A stretch of 44,522 nucleotides of DNA from Gardnerella vaginalis 1500E. GTDB taxonomy: Bacteria; Actinomycetota; Actinomycetes; Actinomycetales; Bifidobacteriaceae. The position numbers and the translations under genes are program-made. The stretch's first letter is position 1. Each line of letters opens with the position of its first letter. The notes beneath the pieces were generated by a model that was not told where the DNA came from, ran no database searches, and saw nothing but the letters and a program-made list of their open reading frames with translations. The DNA lies in the NCBI RefSeq assembly GCF_000263595.1, contig NZ_ADES01000013.1, positions 1 to 44,522 on the forward strand. Reading direction: 5' to 3'. This document shows positions 26,665-33,941 of the stretch, piece after piece.

Positions 26665-28833
26665 ATGAAGCAAATACGTTGCAAAATGCAATCTGAGCAG
26701 ATGCGCGCAAGAATAGAGCTCGCATCTCGCATATTTTGTTACGTACTTTCCACAATACTTTGCTTTATTCTTGCACTTTGCACAAGCCTCGGCCCAATCT
26801 TTCGCGACCAAGACATTAAGGTTCATTTAGGTTCGATTACTGATTTTTCTTGGATTAATGCGCTGATTTTTATTGCCGCTTTCGCAGTATACGCGACTAT
26901 TTTGTGGACGATTATTTATTACGGCAAACATGCGTCTTTCCCTAAGCAATATAGCCGTTTTGGGGCGTGGATTAAGTCGATTTTTAGAAAAAAGCACAAG
27001 ACTAACACGGAGAAAACAGATAAAACTGTCGAAAAAGCTGACAAGAAAACAAACGAAATCAAAAGCGAAAACACAGCTACTCGCAAAATCAAAAAGCACC
27101 ACACATCCGCAATCTGCCGCTTAATTCGCAACATTTCGAAGCGTTTTTATAACGCCGCGCTCTGGTTTATTAAGCATTCCACACGAAACCGCCGCAATCT
27201 TTTCCTCACTTTCTTCCTAGGCTGGATTTGGGCTCCGGTCACTTTGCTTGCTGCGTACGGCGCCGATATCTGCTCGCAAATTCGCGAGTACAGTTGGGCT
27301 TGGAATCAGGTTACAGGCTTAAAGCAGCCCTATATTGGCTTCTTTAGCTTCGTCCCAATGGACATTTACCCCACAGCTCACTACCTTTGGCCTTCGAAGC
27401 CAACCTATTTAACCGATCAGCACAACATTGTGCTAACCGTTATTTACGGTGCTACAACCGCAGTTTCTCGATATTTCACCGATTCTAACGATGCTGGAAT
27501 TATACTTTTAGCTTTTATACAGTTTGTATTTGCCGCTTGGTGCGTTGCCGCGAGCGCAAATCGCTTCTTAAATAGACCTTGGTTAAAAATTGCGCAATCG
27601 CCGCAAACGCAACAATTCCAGCGAACCCAGCAAACGCAGCAAACCCCAATGTTCGCAAGATTTGCCGTCTTGCTAATGTTCTTGCTAAGCCCGCTTGTTG
27701 TGTGCTCCACAATTGCGCTCACAAAATCGCCACTTTTCGCCTTCGCGTTCCTGTGGTGGTTCGGCATAAATTATGAACTCAGCAACGCATATTCAAACAC
27801 AAGCAACACATATTCAACCTCCAGCAAAACTAAGCAAAACTGCACAAAAACCAACTGGCACACCGTTTTAGAGCTTCTTATTTCTGTATGCGTTATGCTT
27901 ATTGCCGCAAAATATGCATGGTATATTCTACTTATACAATGCGTGCTTCTGTTTATATTCATGCGCAAACGCTGGCGTCTGTGGCTCTGCACTATTCTGC
28001 TTCCAACGATTATTATTCACGGCGCTCTGCTGCTTCTTATTTCTAGTGGCGCAATTATTAATGGCGACCCTATTGAAAGCCGCGGCGTGCAATTGCAGCA
28101 AATCGCGCGCATTGCAAAACTCGACCCACACAGCATTCCTAAAAGCGCAAAACGTATTATTGCACCTATTTTTAATCTCGATCAAACCGCCGAAGCATAC
28201 AAGCCTTACGATGCCGATCCTGTGAAATCTTCCGGATTGCAGTCAAAGAAAGTAAGTTACCGCTGGCGCTACGTTAGTCGCGAAAATATTAGCAAATTAA
28301 ATATTGCATGGTGGCAAATGGTAACGCATAGTCCGCTTGTTGCAACGGATGCTTTTCTTGCGAAATCTTACGGCTATTTCGATATTTTTGACCGCCCATA
28401 CGTTGGTCCAGAATACTATATTGACACGGATAATATTCGCAATTCCGATTGGATTCGCTACTGGAATCCTCAGTTCCGCACAGACTTTGCAGATTCCATA
28501 AGCACTTGGAGCGATATTCCAGTTATCGGCTGGCCTATTCACGGAAATACTTTTGTTATTGCAACGCTGCTGATTGGGGTTGCGGAAATTATTCTTCGCC
28601 GCTGGCGCACGGTTTTGTGGCATATGCCTTTGGCTTTGCTTATTGGAGTAATGATTTTGGCACCTGCGAATAATTTTGAGCGTCACATGCTGCCTATTGC
28701 TTTTGCTTTCTGCTTTGTTGCTCTTACTTTTTGGAGAGATACTTCTACTCGCACGCGCTATAATGGTAAAGAATGTTTAGAGTTAAAGGCACAAGATGGA
28801 AGAGAAGCATACACAGCAGTTTGCGCAAAATAG
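26665..28833 (+). CDS. Large polytopic membrane protein, possible GT-C-type glycosyltransferase (DUF6020-like)
   Basis: This 722-residue protein has about ten hydrophobic spans, a first pair near residues 20–85, and a Lys/Glu/Thr-rich cytoplasmic insert (about 110–150). The loop after the next span contains YPTAHYLWPSKPTYLTDQHN, resembling the acidic, His-containing lumenal loop of GT-C glycosyltransferases and the bifidobacterial DUF6020 proteins. This assignment rests on architecture and remembered similarity, not a search. Gln/Thr repeats (QTQQFQRTQQTQQT, about 312–325) lie in a loop. AGCAGGTG precedes the ATG. The last 38 bp overlap the next gene, indicating an operon. Possible role: transfer of sugars from lipid carriers for cell-envelope glycans. 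Confidence 0.7.
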   Translation: MKQIRCKMQSEQMRARIELASRIFCYVLSTILCFILALCTSLGPIFRDQDIKVHLGSITDFSWINALIFIAAFAVYATILWTIIYYGKHASFPKQYSRFGAWIKSIFRKKHKTNTEKTDKTVEKADKKTNEIKSENTATRKIKKHHTSAICRLIRNISKRFYNAALWFIKHSTRNRRNLFLTFFLGWIWAPVTLLAAYGADICSQIREYSWAWNQVTGLKQPYIGFFSFVPMDIYPTAHYLWPSKPTYLTDQHNIVLTVIYGATTAVSRYFTDSNDAGIILLAFIQFVFAAWCVAASANRFLNRPWLKIAQSPQTQQFQRTQQTQQTPMFARFAVLLMFLLSPLVVCSTIALTKSPLFAFAFLWWFGINYELSNAYSNTSNTYSTSSKTKQNCTKTNWHTVLELLISVCVMLIAAKYAWYILLIQCVLLFIFMRKRWRLWLCTILLPTIIIHGALLLLISSGAIINGDPIESRGVQLQQIARIAKLDPHSIPKSAKRIIAPIFNLDQTAEAYKPYDADPVKSSGLQSKKVSYRWRYVSRENISKLNIAWWQMVTHSPLVATDAFLAKSYGYFDIFDRPYVGPEYYIDTDNIRNSDWIRYWNPQFRTDFADSISTWSDIPVIGWPIHGNTFVIATLLIGVAEIILRRWRTVLWHMPLALLIGVMILAPANNFERHMLPIAFAFCFVALTFWRDTSTRTRYNGKECLELKAQDGREAYTAVCAK

Positions 28834-30073
28834 CAGCGAGCGCGCTTCACTCGTACCTTCTGAAGATCTTGATTTTCTCTCGCTTCTAGCCAGCGTGCAA
28901 TCTTACGAAACTAATCAACCTAAAACTAGCCAGCCTGAAACAAATAACCCTGAAACAAATCAGACTGAAAATGCTATTGCAGAAACCAAATCTAATGAAG
29001 AAAAGCATCGTCACCACTTGTGGCATAGGCTTTCTGCAAATCAGAACAAAGATAATAAAAGCAAAGACGCTAAAGTCAAAGATACTCAATCTTCCGCAAA
29101 CTCCGCCCCGCATTTTACTCCCCTACCTAGCGCTCCTAAATCCACCGACTTTGGCATTTTTGACACTCGCGACGGCCAAATTTTCGACTCAGCTATGCGC
29201 CTTCGTCTGCACACTTTAATTGCAACTTGCTTAATGAACGGCATTTGCGATTCTAGAATTAACGCTTTTATGCATTTGCTTCAGTGGCCCGACTCTCCAA
29301 AAATAGTTATTATTGCAGGAACTTTTGGCAAGGAAATCACTCCGGATGACGGCCCAAATCGAAAACCAGCTCCTGTAGCTCCTGCCGACAATACGGATGC
29401 TTTACGTCGCAATATTTGGCCGCAACTCGGAAGCTGCAACGCCTACGACGCTATTGTTGAGCGCGTGCAAAGTAGCGCATTGCAACGCATTTCTAAAGCA
29501 TGGCAGGCAACTAAGTCTTTTGCTAAAAATATTAACGATTCCGCTGCCTTTGCTACGCCTTCGCATATTATTCTGCTTGCCGTTCGTGAAGAACCTAGCG
29601 AACAAGCTTTAGAGAAGATTTGCAGCGTGTTTGTTCCTTCTAAAAAGCCTATTTGCGTAAGTAGTTTAGTTGAAGGAGTTAGTGAGATTTCTTCCGAACT
29701 TACCGCAATACTTGCGTCGATTGCTGTTGCACCGGCGATTAAACATTTGCCACAGGTTATTCATACTGATGACGTGCTTCCAGAACGCGCGCTTATTGGC
29801 GATTCCACTGCTTTTAATACTTTGTATAACAAGGTGTATCAAAGTTTAGCACCATACAGTAGTGATGATCCAACTCTTGAAACGATTGATATGTTCTTGC
29901 GTTTTGGCGGCGCGTTAGATCAGACTGCGCACGAGCTGAATGTGCATCCAAATACCGTGAGATATCGTTTGCGTAAGGTTGCGCAAACTACAGGTTGGGA
30001 TGCTACGGATCCGCGCGCAGCTTACGTTCTGCAAACGGCAATAACAATTGGTCGTATTCGCGATTCGCACTAA
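28796..30073 (+). CDS. PucR-type helix-turn-helix transcriptional regulator
   Basis: This 425-residue cytosolic protein has a disordered, charged N-terminus (about 1–105, Asn/Thr/Glu/Lys-rich with ETN repeats), a middle domain without recognised ligand motifs, and a C-terminal HTH of the PucR/CdaR class: FLRFGGALDQTAHELNVHPN followed by TVRYRLRKVAQTTG (about 365–405), then AAYVLQTAITIGRI. AAAGG precedes the ATG, and the start lies 38 bp inside the upstream membrane-protein gene. As I recall, streptomycete FasR, which controls fatty-acid genes, carries the same C-terminal HTH. The closeness to fas/acc makes a similar role here a reasonable inference, not a demonstrated one. Confidence 0.85.
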   Translation: MEEKHTQQFAQNSSERASLVPSEDLDFLSLLASVQSYETNQPKTSQPETNNPETNQTENAIAETKSNEEKHRHHLWHRLSANQNKDNKSKDAKVKDTQSSANSAPHFTPLPSAPKSTDFGIFDTRDGQIFDSAMRLRLHTLIATCLMNGICDSRINAFMHLLQWPDSPKIVIIAGTFGKEITPDDGPNRKPAPVAPADNTDALRRNIWPQLGSCNAYDAIVERVQSSALQRISKAWQATKSFAKNINDSAAFATPSHIILLAVREEPSEQALEKICSVFVPSKKPICVSSLVEGVSEISSELTAILASIAVAPAIKHLPQVIHTDDVLPERALIGDSTAFNTLYNKVYQSLAPYSSDDPTLETIDMFLRFGGALDQTAHELNVHPNTVRYRLRKVAQTTGWDATDPRAAYVLQTAITIGRIRDSH

Positions 30074-30162
30074 AACGAAGTGCACGACAATAAAAGCGCG
30101 CAAAAACAAAGGCGCGCAGAAACAAAGCATGCAAAAAATAAAGTCGCGCGAAAATAAAACAT
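30074..30162. repeat. Degenerate 17–18 bp repeats after the PucR gene
   Basis: Four loosely repeated units of the form AAAGCGCGCAAAAACA (about 30088–30155, with GCGCGC, GCGCGC, GCATGC and CGCGCG cores in an A-rich background). There is no ORF here. The stretch links the regulator stop to the first surface-protein cassette. Confidence 0.45.
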
Positions 30163-30166
30163 AAAG

Positions 30167-30215
30167 AAAGGGCTTGGAGCCTGATGCCCCTAGTAGCACC
30201 AAACCCAAGCCCTTT
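30167..30215. terminator. Long-loop hairpin at the cassette boundary
   Basis: AAAGGGCTTGG (30167–30177) pairs with CCAAGCCCTTT (30205–30215). It could end the PucR transcript from the left and back up the surface-gene terminator from the right. The second copy (35236–35284) has one C·A mismatch. Confidence 0.5.
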
Positions 30216-30406
30216 AACAAAACCGACTCGTTTCCCTAACAAACAAGCCAGCCAAACACTCAACAGTCACGCCCCCGAAAACCAGCGCACAACACTACCG
30301 TGAAGAAAGAGATTTGGCAAAACAGTAGAATCATGCAAAAGCCCGAAAGCAAACCCGCCGCAAAAACATAAAGCCCTTGCAGCACGTTGAGTGAAAGATT
30401 TAACAA

Positions 30407-30440
30407 GTGAGCGCACCATACTCACATACAGTGCGCTCAC
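30407..30440 (-). terminator. Surface-gene terminator, cassette 1
   Basis: A perfect 10-bp stem, GTGAGCGCAC/GTGCGCTCAC, with a 14-nt loop is followed on the minus strand by TTGTTAAATCTTT. It lies 44 bp past the stop and is conserved at 35478–35511. Confidence 0.75.
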
Positions 30441-30483
30441 AAACAAATCATTAAACAATCAACACACTTAATGTGCTAACAGC

Positions 30484-31629
30484 TTAGTGACGGATCTTGC
30501 GAAGAGCAGCACCCATGCCAGCAAGCACGGAAGCAGCAACAGCAGCCAAAGCTACAGCAGCACCGGTCTTAGCCAATGGAGCAGACTTCTTATCGGCCTT
30601 CTTATCAGACTTCTTATCAGCCTTGTCGCCCTTAAGAGCCTTCAAGATATCCTTAGCGCCAGTATCGCAGCTCAAATCACGAGCGTGATCATTAGCGGAA
30701 TCCAAGATAGCTTCAGCGCGAGTACGGTTGTGATGAGCAACCTCAAGCAAGCCCTTAGCCTGAGCAAGCTTGCCCTTGATTACCTTAGCTGCATCCCAAT
30801 CCTCGTTAGCCTTAGCATCCTTGTAATCCTCGTTAAGCTCTGCAATAATATCCTTCACAGCAGCCTCAACGTGGCCGTAGTGCTTTACAGCCTTCTGGAG
30901 CTGACGACGAAGCTTACCCAAGTAAGCGCAGTTGTCGCCACCGAAGTTCTTAATGATGTTAGCCCAACCTGACTGCTTCAAACCGAACTCGAGCTTGTCG
31001 AGAAGAGCATCGTAAGCAGCAACGTTGGTGATACCCTTCTTGATAAGTTCAGCGGTCAAACCCTTGTAGTTGGTGTAAAGAGTGCTGGTACCAAGTGGGG
31101 AAACCATGGTAGCGCCAGATGGTTCATCGCCACCATTCAAAAGATTAATAAGATCAATCTTCTTATCATTCTTTGGGGTGGTTGGAGTGGTTGGGGTGGT
31201 GCTAGATGGCTTACCAGCATTAATCACTTCATTATCAGAATCAACCTTATTCTGAGCATTGGTGACAGCCTTCTTAGCTTCTTCAACAGCAGTCTGCTTT
31301 GTCTTAGTTACACCCTGAGCAGCCTCGTAAGCAGCCTTAGCAGCAGCCTTACCAGCCTCATCAGCGTTATCAAAAGCAACCTTCTTAGCCTGCTCATCAG
31401 CCTGAGCAGTCTTTAATTCCTTCTCAGCCTTCTCGAGAGCTTCCTTCTTCTCAGTCAGAGTCTTCTGATCAGCCTTGAGAGCTTCCTTAGCCTGCTCAAC
31501 CTTAGCAGCATTAGCATTAGGAGTGAGCATATCATCCAAATTGTCAGCCATTGCTGGGGCGGCGAATGCCAAGCCGGAAACGAGGGTGGCGCCAGCAGCG
31601 AGTGCGGCGATAGCCTTCTTGTTAAACAT
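30484..31629 (-). CDS. Secreted coiled-coil surface protein, LAKTG wall-anchored (cassette 1)
   Basis: This 381-residue protein is counted from the ATG at 31629 (AAAGGA about 8 bp upstream); an in-frame ATG at 31683 would add 18 residues without a ribosome-binding site. The signal peptide MFNKKAIAALAAGATLVSGL ends AFAAPAMA. Residues about 35–140 are a Lys/Ala/Glu-rich coiled coil, followed by a TPTTPTTP linker and a helical Lys-rich domain (about 175–340) with two Cys (NCAYLG and LSCDTG). The C-terminus is LAKTG, a hydrophobic span and RKIRH. LAXTG is the signal known for class E sortases in high-GC Gram-positives. The ends are nearly identical to the gene at 35555–36307, while the middle is unrelated. 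The promoter carries a G10 spacer. The function of the mature domain is unknown. Confidence 0.9.
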   Translation of the reverse strand: MFNKKAIAALAAGATLVSGLAFAAPAMADNLDDMLTPNANAAKVEQAKEALKADQKTLTEKKEALEKAEKELKTAQADEQAKKVAFDNADEAGKAAAKAAYEAAQGVTKTKQTAVEEAKKAVTNAQNKVDSDNEVINAGKPSSTTPTTPTTPKNDKKIDLINLLNGGDEPSGATMVSPLGTSTLYTNYKGLTAELIKKGITNVAAYDALLDKLEFGLKQSGWANIIKNFGGDNCAYLGKLRRQLQKAVKHYGHVEAAVKDIIAELNEDYKDAKANEDWDAAKVIKGKLAQAKGLLEVAHHNRTRAEAILDSANDHARDLSCDTGAKDILKALKGDKADKKSDKKADKKSAPLAKTGAAVALAAVAASVLAGMGAALRKIRH

Positions 31630-31713
31630 AATATTTTCCTTTCTTCTTCTCCACCACGCTTGAAACACATGGTGAAAAAACATAAACCCACAAAATCAAT
31701 CTCTTGTGGATAA

Positions 31714-31740
31714 CTTTCAGATAGAGCATCTAGCTGAAAG
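31714..31740 (-). promoter_or_regulatory. 5'-end hairpin in the cassette 1 leader
   Basis: The arms CTTTCAG/CTGAAAG plus inner TAGA/TCTA, around one C·T mismatch and a TGC loop, form an 11-bp stem. It begins 8 nt after the -10, so it would sit at the very start of the mRNA. It is conserved at 36389–36415. Such 5' hairpins often stabilise transcripts. A perfect DnaA-box 9-mer (TTATCCACA, minus strand) adjoins it at 31705–31713. Confidence 0.6.
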
Positions 31741-31748
31741 CTGTTATT

Positions 31749-31779
31749 AACATACCCCCCCCCCGTTCGAAAAAGTCAA
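31749..31779 (-). promoter_or_regulatory. Promoter with G10 tract in the -35/-10 spacer, cassette 1
   Basis: -35 TTGACT (31774–31779), then TTTTCGAAC and ten G (31755–31764) making a 19-bp spacer, then -10 TATGTT (31749–31754). The optimum spacing is 17 bp, so loss of two G would be predicted to strengthen the promoter. The layout is identical at 36424–36454. Confidence 0.75.
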
Positions 31780-32038
31780 GAGCAAAAATACGCATCCAAC
31801 ACAGAAAACATCAACAAAACTACGAAAATATTCCAGTAAAAGCTCGTAAAACCACAAAAAATACGCTAAACAGCACTGTTTAATCGTAAAAAATACTATT
31901 TCACGATTTTCAAAGATTTTTCTCAGAAAACTCTCAGGAAACTCGCGGCCGCCACCCAACGCCACCCGCAAACCCTTGAAAAACCGCCATTTCTAAACGA
32001 CACGCCGTGCGCTACACGCGGAGACCCGCCTTCACTCA

Positions 32039-32178
32039 CGACCAAAACTACTCAAGCCTGCGCTGTTTAGGTCGGAATCTTCCGCAAAAGCGACCTAAAC
32101 TACTCACCACTGAGTCGTTTTGGTCGAAATCTTACAAAAAAGCAACCTAAACTACTCACAGCTGAGCAGTTTAGGTTG
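32039..32178. repeat. 52-bp-period inverted array, locus 1
   Basis: Forward motifs CGACCAAAAC (32039), CGACCTAAAC (32091) and CAACCTAAAC (32143) alternate with reverse motifs GTTTAGGTCG (32065), GTTTTGGTCG (32117) and GTTTAGGTTG (32169). All six start exactly 26 bp apart. Each forward motif is followed by TACTCA; units 2 and 3 have TGAG before the reverse motif. The array lies directly upstream of cassette 1. Confidence 0.85.
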
Positions 32179-32269
32179 ATTAGATACAGCATAAGTAGAA
32201 GCGTGTTACATATAGAAAATGCAGCGCTTACTACACAGCTCTTACTGCACATCTCCTAATACACAGCGC

Positions 32270-32731
32270 TTACCGCAAAAAATTATGAGTTGAATAGTAA
32301 TCTTTCAAAGAATCTTTAGTAATTTTTTGAACGCATATTGCCGAACCATTAGCACCATCATAAGCATTCTTCCATGGATCTTCACTATGCGTCATAGCGC
32401 TCAAATCACTACCAGAATATCCAGCAAACTTTTCGCATACCTTTTCCACAAGAATCTTTTGGTCATCCGTTAAAGAATTATCCTGAAGTTTCTCAGTATT
32501 TGGAAGTACAAGCTCACCTTTACGAATCAAAAACTTACCACGATGCAATGCAAATAATTCCGGGCAAACAGGACCATTCCTCCATGCCTGAAAATCCTCG
32601 TTAAATAACGGACATCCTTTAATCGCCAAAGAATACGCTTGCGAATAGTAAGCTAGCTTCTGCAGCTTCATAGTGGTAATAGTTCCAGTAATATCAAGGA
32701 TGTACGATGCCACATTAAAGATTGTTGTCAT
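32270..32731 (-). CDS. Panacea-domain (DUF4065/SocA-like) protein, probable antitoxin
   Basis: This 153-residue protein starts at the ATG at 32731, chosen over the in-frame ATG at 32755 because GGGAGGT precedes it at ideal distance. The Panacea/GepA fold is recognisable throughout: NVASYILDITG, MKLQKLAYYSQAYSLA, PLFNEDFQAWRNGPVCPEL. Panacea proteins are known as versatile antitoxins whose partners include toxic small alarmone synthetases. Here the neighbour, divergently transcribed 46 bp away, is a RelA/SpoT synthetase, so neutralising it is the likely role. The usual arrangement is an operon, so the divergent layout is atypical. The strong ribosome-binding site, set against none for the partner, would keep antitoxin in excess. 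Confidence 0.85.
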   Translation of the reverse strand: MTTIFNVASYILDITGTITTMKLQKLAYYSQAYSLAIKGCPLFNEDFQAWRNGPVCPELFALHRGKFLIRKGELVLPNTEKLQDNSLTDDQKILVEKVCEKFAGYSGSDLSAMTHSEDPWKNAYDGANGSAICVQKITKDSLKDYYSTHNFLR

Positions 32732-32777
32732 ACGCACCTCCCTTTTATAAAACATACAAGTTATATATTATATTCGT
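32732..32777. promoter_or_regulatory. 46-bp divergent promoter between the antitoxin-like and RelA/SpoT genes
   Basis: A minus-strand TATAAT (32767–32772) and a plus-strand TATATT/TATTAT (about 32763–32773) overlap within the AT-rich core, so the two promoters must interfere with one another. On the plus strand the -10 ends only a few bases before the ATG at 32778 and there is no Shine–Dalgarno, implying a leaderless mRNA. Confidence 0.5.
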
Positions 32778-33923
32778 ATGACGATAATTAGCCGAAAGCA
32801 AGCTAATGCAGCTGGCGAAATACTTAAGGAATTGAGAGATCAGCAAAACTCAGAAGAGTATGGCAAACAGATATCCATCCTCAACGCATGGCGCCATCAG
32901 CATGAAGAACCAGCACAAATCTTTTTCAAAAAACTTGTTGGAATCATAAATAAGTATCCAGACGCAATGGCTACGTATCGTCTTAAACGCAAAGAATCAA
33001 TACTTAAAAAGTTATACCGCAGCAATGGAAATTTTGAGCTTGGTGCAATAGATGACATTGCAGGGTGTAGGGCGATTGTAAATTCTGTGAGTGAAGTTTA
33101 CGAAGTTTATGATGAAATTCTTAATCTTAAAGAAGCTGGGGGAATCGATATTAAGAAAACGAAAGACTATATAAAAAATCCAGAAGAGTCCGGATACAGG
33201 TCACTGCACGTAATCGTAAAACAAACATTAAACCAAGAAAAAATAGATAGACAATATAGGATTGAACTACAAATACGAACCAAGCTTCAACACTATTGGT
33301 CAACAGCAGTAGAAGCTATGAGTGAGATAGATAACGTAGAATACAAAGATCCTACTTTGGTAAGTAAAGGTAATACTCGAATACAATCTTGCGTACAATT
33401 CTTCAAAGTAATCTCTAAGTTATTTGCTTACAACGAAAGCAACGATGACACTTGCAGTGAGTATAAGAAAAAACTCGCAAATTCAATGCGAACAAACAAT
33501 GATTTTAAAGGAATTATTGAAGATCTTGAAGCTGCACGAAACAGCGTAACTATTAACATGCAAAAAAATAGTACACAAGGCGGCGAAGGGCTTTACCTAC
33601 TGGAGTTATCGCGAGAAACGCAAGAATTAACCATACATTCATACACTATGGATTGCGTAGAAAAAGCTATAACAAACTATAACAGCAAAGAAAATAGCAT
33701 CATAAACGGTGAAGATAACAAAATTCAGCATGCAGAAATCGACAACAGTAGCGTAAATAAAAACTTAACAGTTAATAAGTCAGGTGCTCAAACATCAGAT
33801 ATAACTGACTTTAACAGCGTACTTATTTATGCACAAAACGAAAAACAGCTAAACGATACTTACCCTAATTACTTATATAACATAGAAAAATTCATTGAAA
33901 AAGTAGAAGAAGTAATTAATTAA
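32778..33923 (+). CDS. RelA/SpoT-type nucleotide pyrophosphokinase, candidate toxSAS toxin
   Basis: This 381-residue protein has a single synthetase domain at about 55–185 and no hydrolase, TGS or ACT domain. The motifs are intact: YRLKRKESILKKLYR, DDIAGCRAIV (metal-binding Asp), DYIKNPEESGYRSLH (stacking Tyr) and RIELQIRTKLQHYWS (catalytic Glu). A C-terminal half of about 195 residues, ending in an Asn-rich stretch and a helix, has no recognised domain. Family knowledge: such single-domain enzymes either make (p)ppGpp/ppApp or, as toxSAS toxins, pyrophosphorylate tRNA and stop translation, often in phage defence. Pairing with a Panacea gene supports the toxin reading. A housekeeping small alarmone synthetase is the alternative. 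Base composition is more AT-rich than the flanking genes. Confidence 0.85.
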   Translation: MTIISRKQANAAGEILKELRDQQNSEEYGKQISILNAWRHQHEEPAQIFFKKLVGIINKYPDAMATYRLKRKESILKKLYRSNGNFELGAIDDIAGCRAIVNSVSEVYEVYDEILNLKEAGGIDIKKTKDYIKNPEESGYRSLHVIVKQTLNQEKIDRQYRIELQIRTKLQHYWSTAVEAMSEIDNVEYKDPTLVSKGNTRIQSCVQFFKVISKLFAYNESNDDTCSEYKKKLANSMRTNNDFKGIIEDLEAARNSVTINMQKNSTQGGEGLYLLELSRETQELTIHSYTMDCVEKAITNYNSKENSIINGEDNKIQHAEIDNSSVNKNLTVNKSGAQTSDITDFNSVLIYAQNEKQLNDTYPNYLYNIEKFIEKVEEVIN

Positions 33924-33941
33924 TAAGCCTTAGAGCAATAA

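Larger units (their letters stand above)
30163..30585 (-). repeat. Cassette 3' flank, copy 1 (direct repeat of 35232–35656)
   Basis: About 423 bp closely matching 35232–35656: the sorting-signal coding end of the surface gene (33 residues identical in protein) plus all of its 3' untranslated region and two hairpins. Differences are scattered substitutions and a few small indels, mainly around 30290 and 30365–30378. Confidence 0.9.
31553..32026 (-). repeat. Cassette 5' flank, copy 1 (direct repeat of 36230–36702)
   Basis: About 470 bp closely matching 36230–36702, covering the signal-peptide codons, leader, promoter with G10 tract and about 250 bp of upstream DNA. It ends in GCTACACGCGGAGAC in both copies. 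Upstream of that the sequences differ, but each runs within about 30 bp into a 52-bp-period array. Confidence 0.9.

Noticed and set aside
31765..31971. Conserved minus-strand ORF upstream of cassette 1, also in cassette 2 (36440–36706), ending just past the G tract
   Set aside because: It looks conserved only because the DNA is duplicated. The differences I compared between copies in the frame change amino acids, there is no ribosome-binding site, and the region contains the promoter.
32039..32178. CRISPR array
   Set aside because: Units are imperfect, alternate in orientation and lack a constant 28–36 bp repeat with unique spacers; no cas genes are present.
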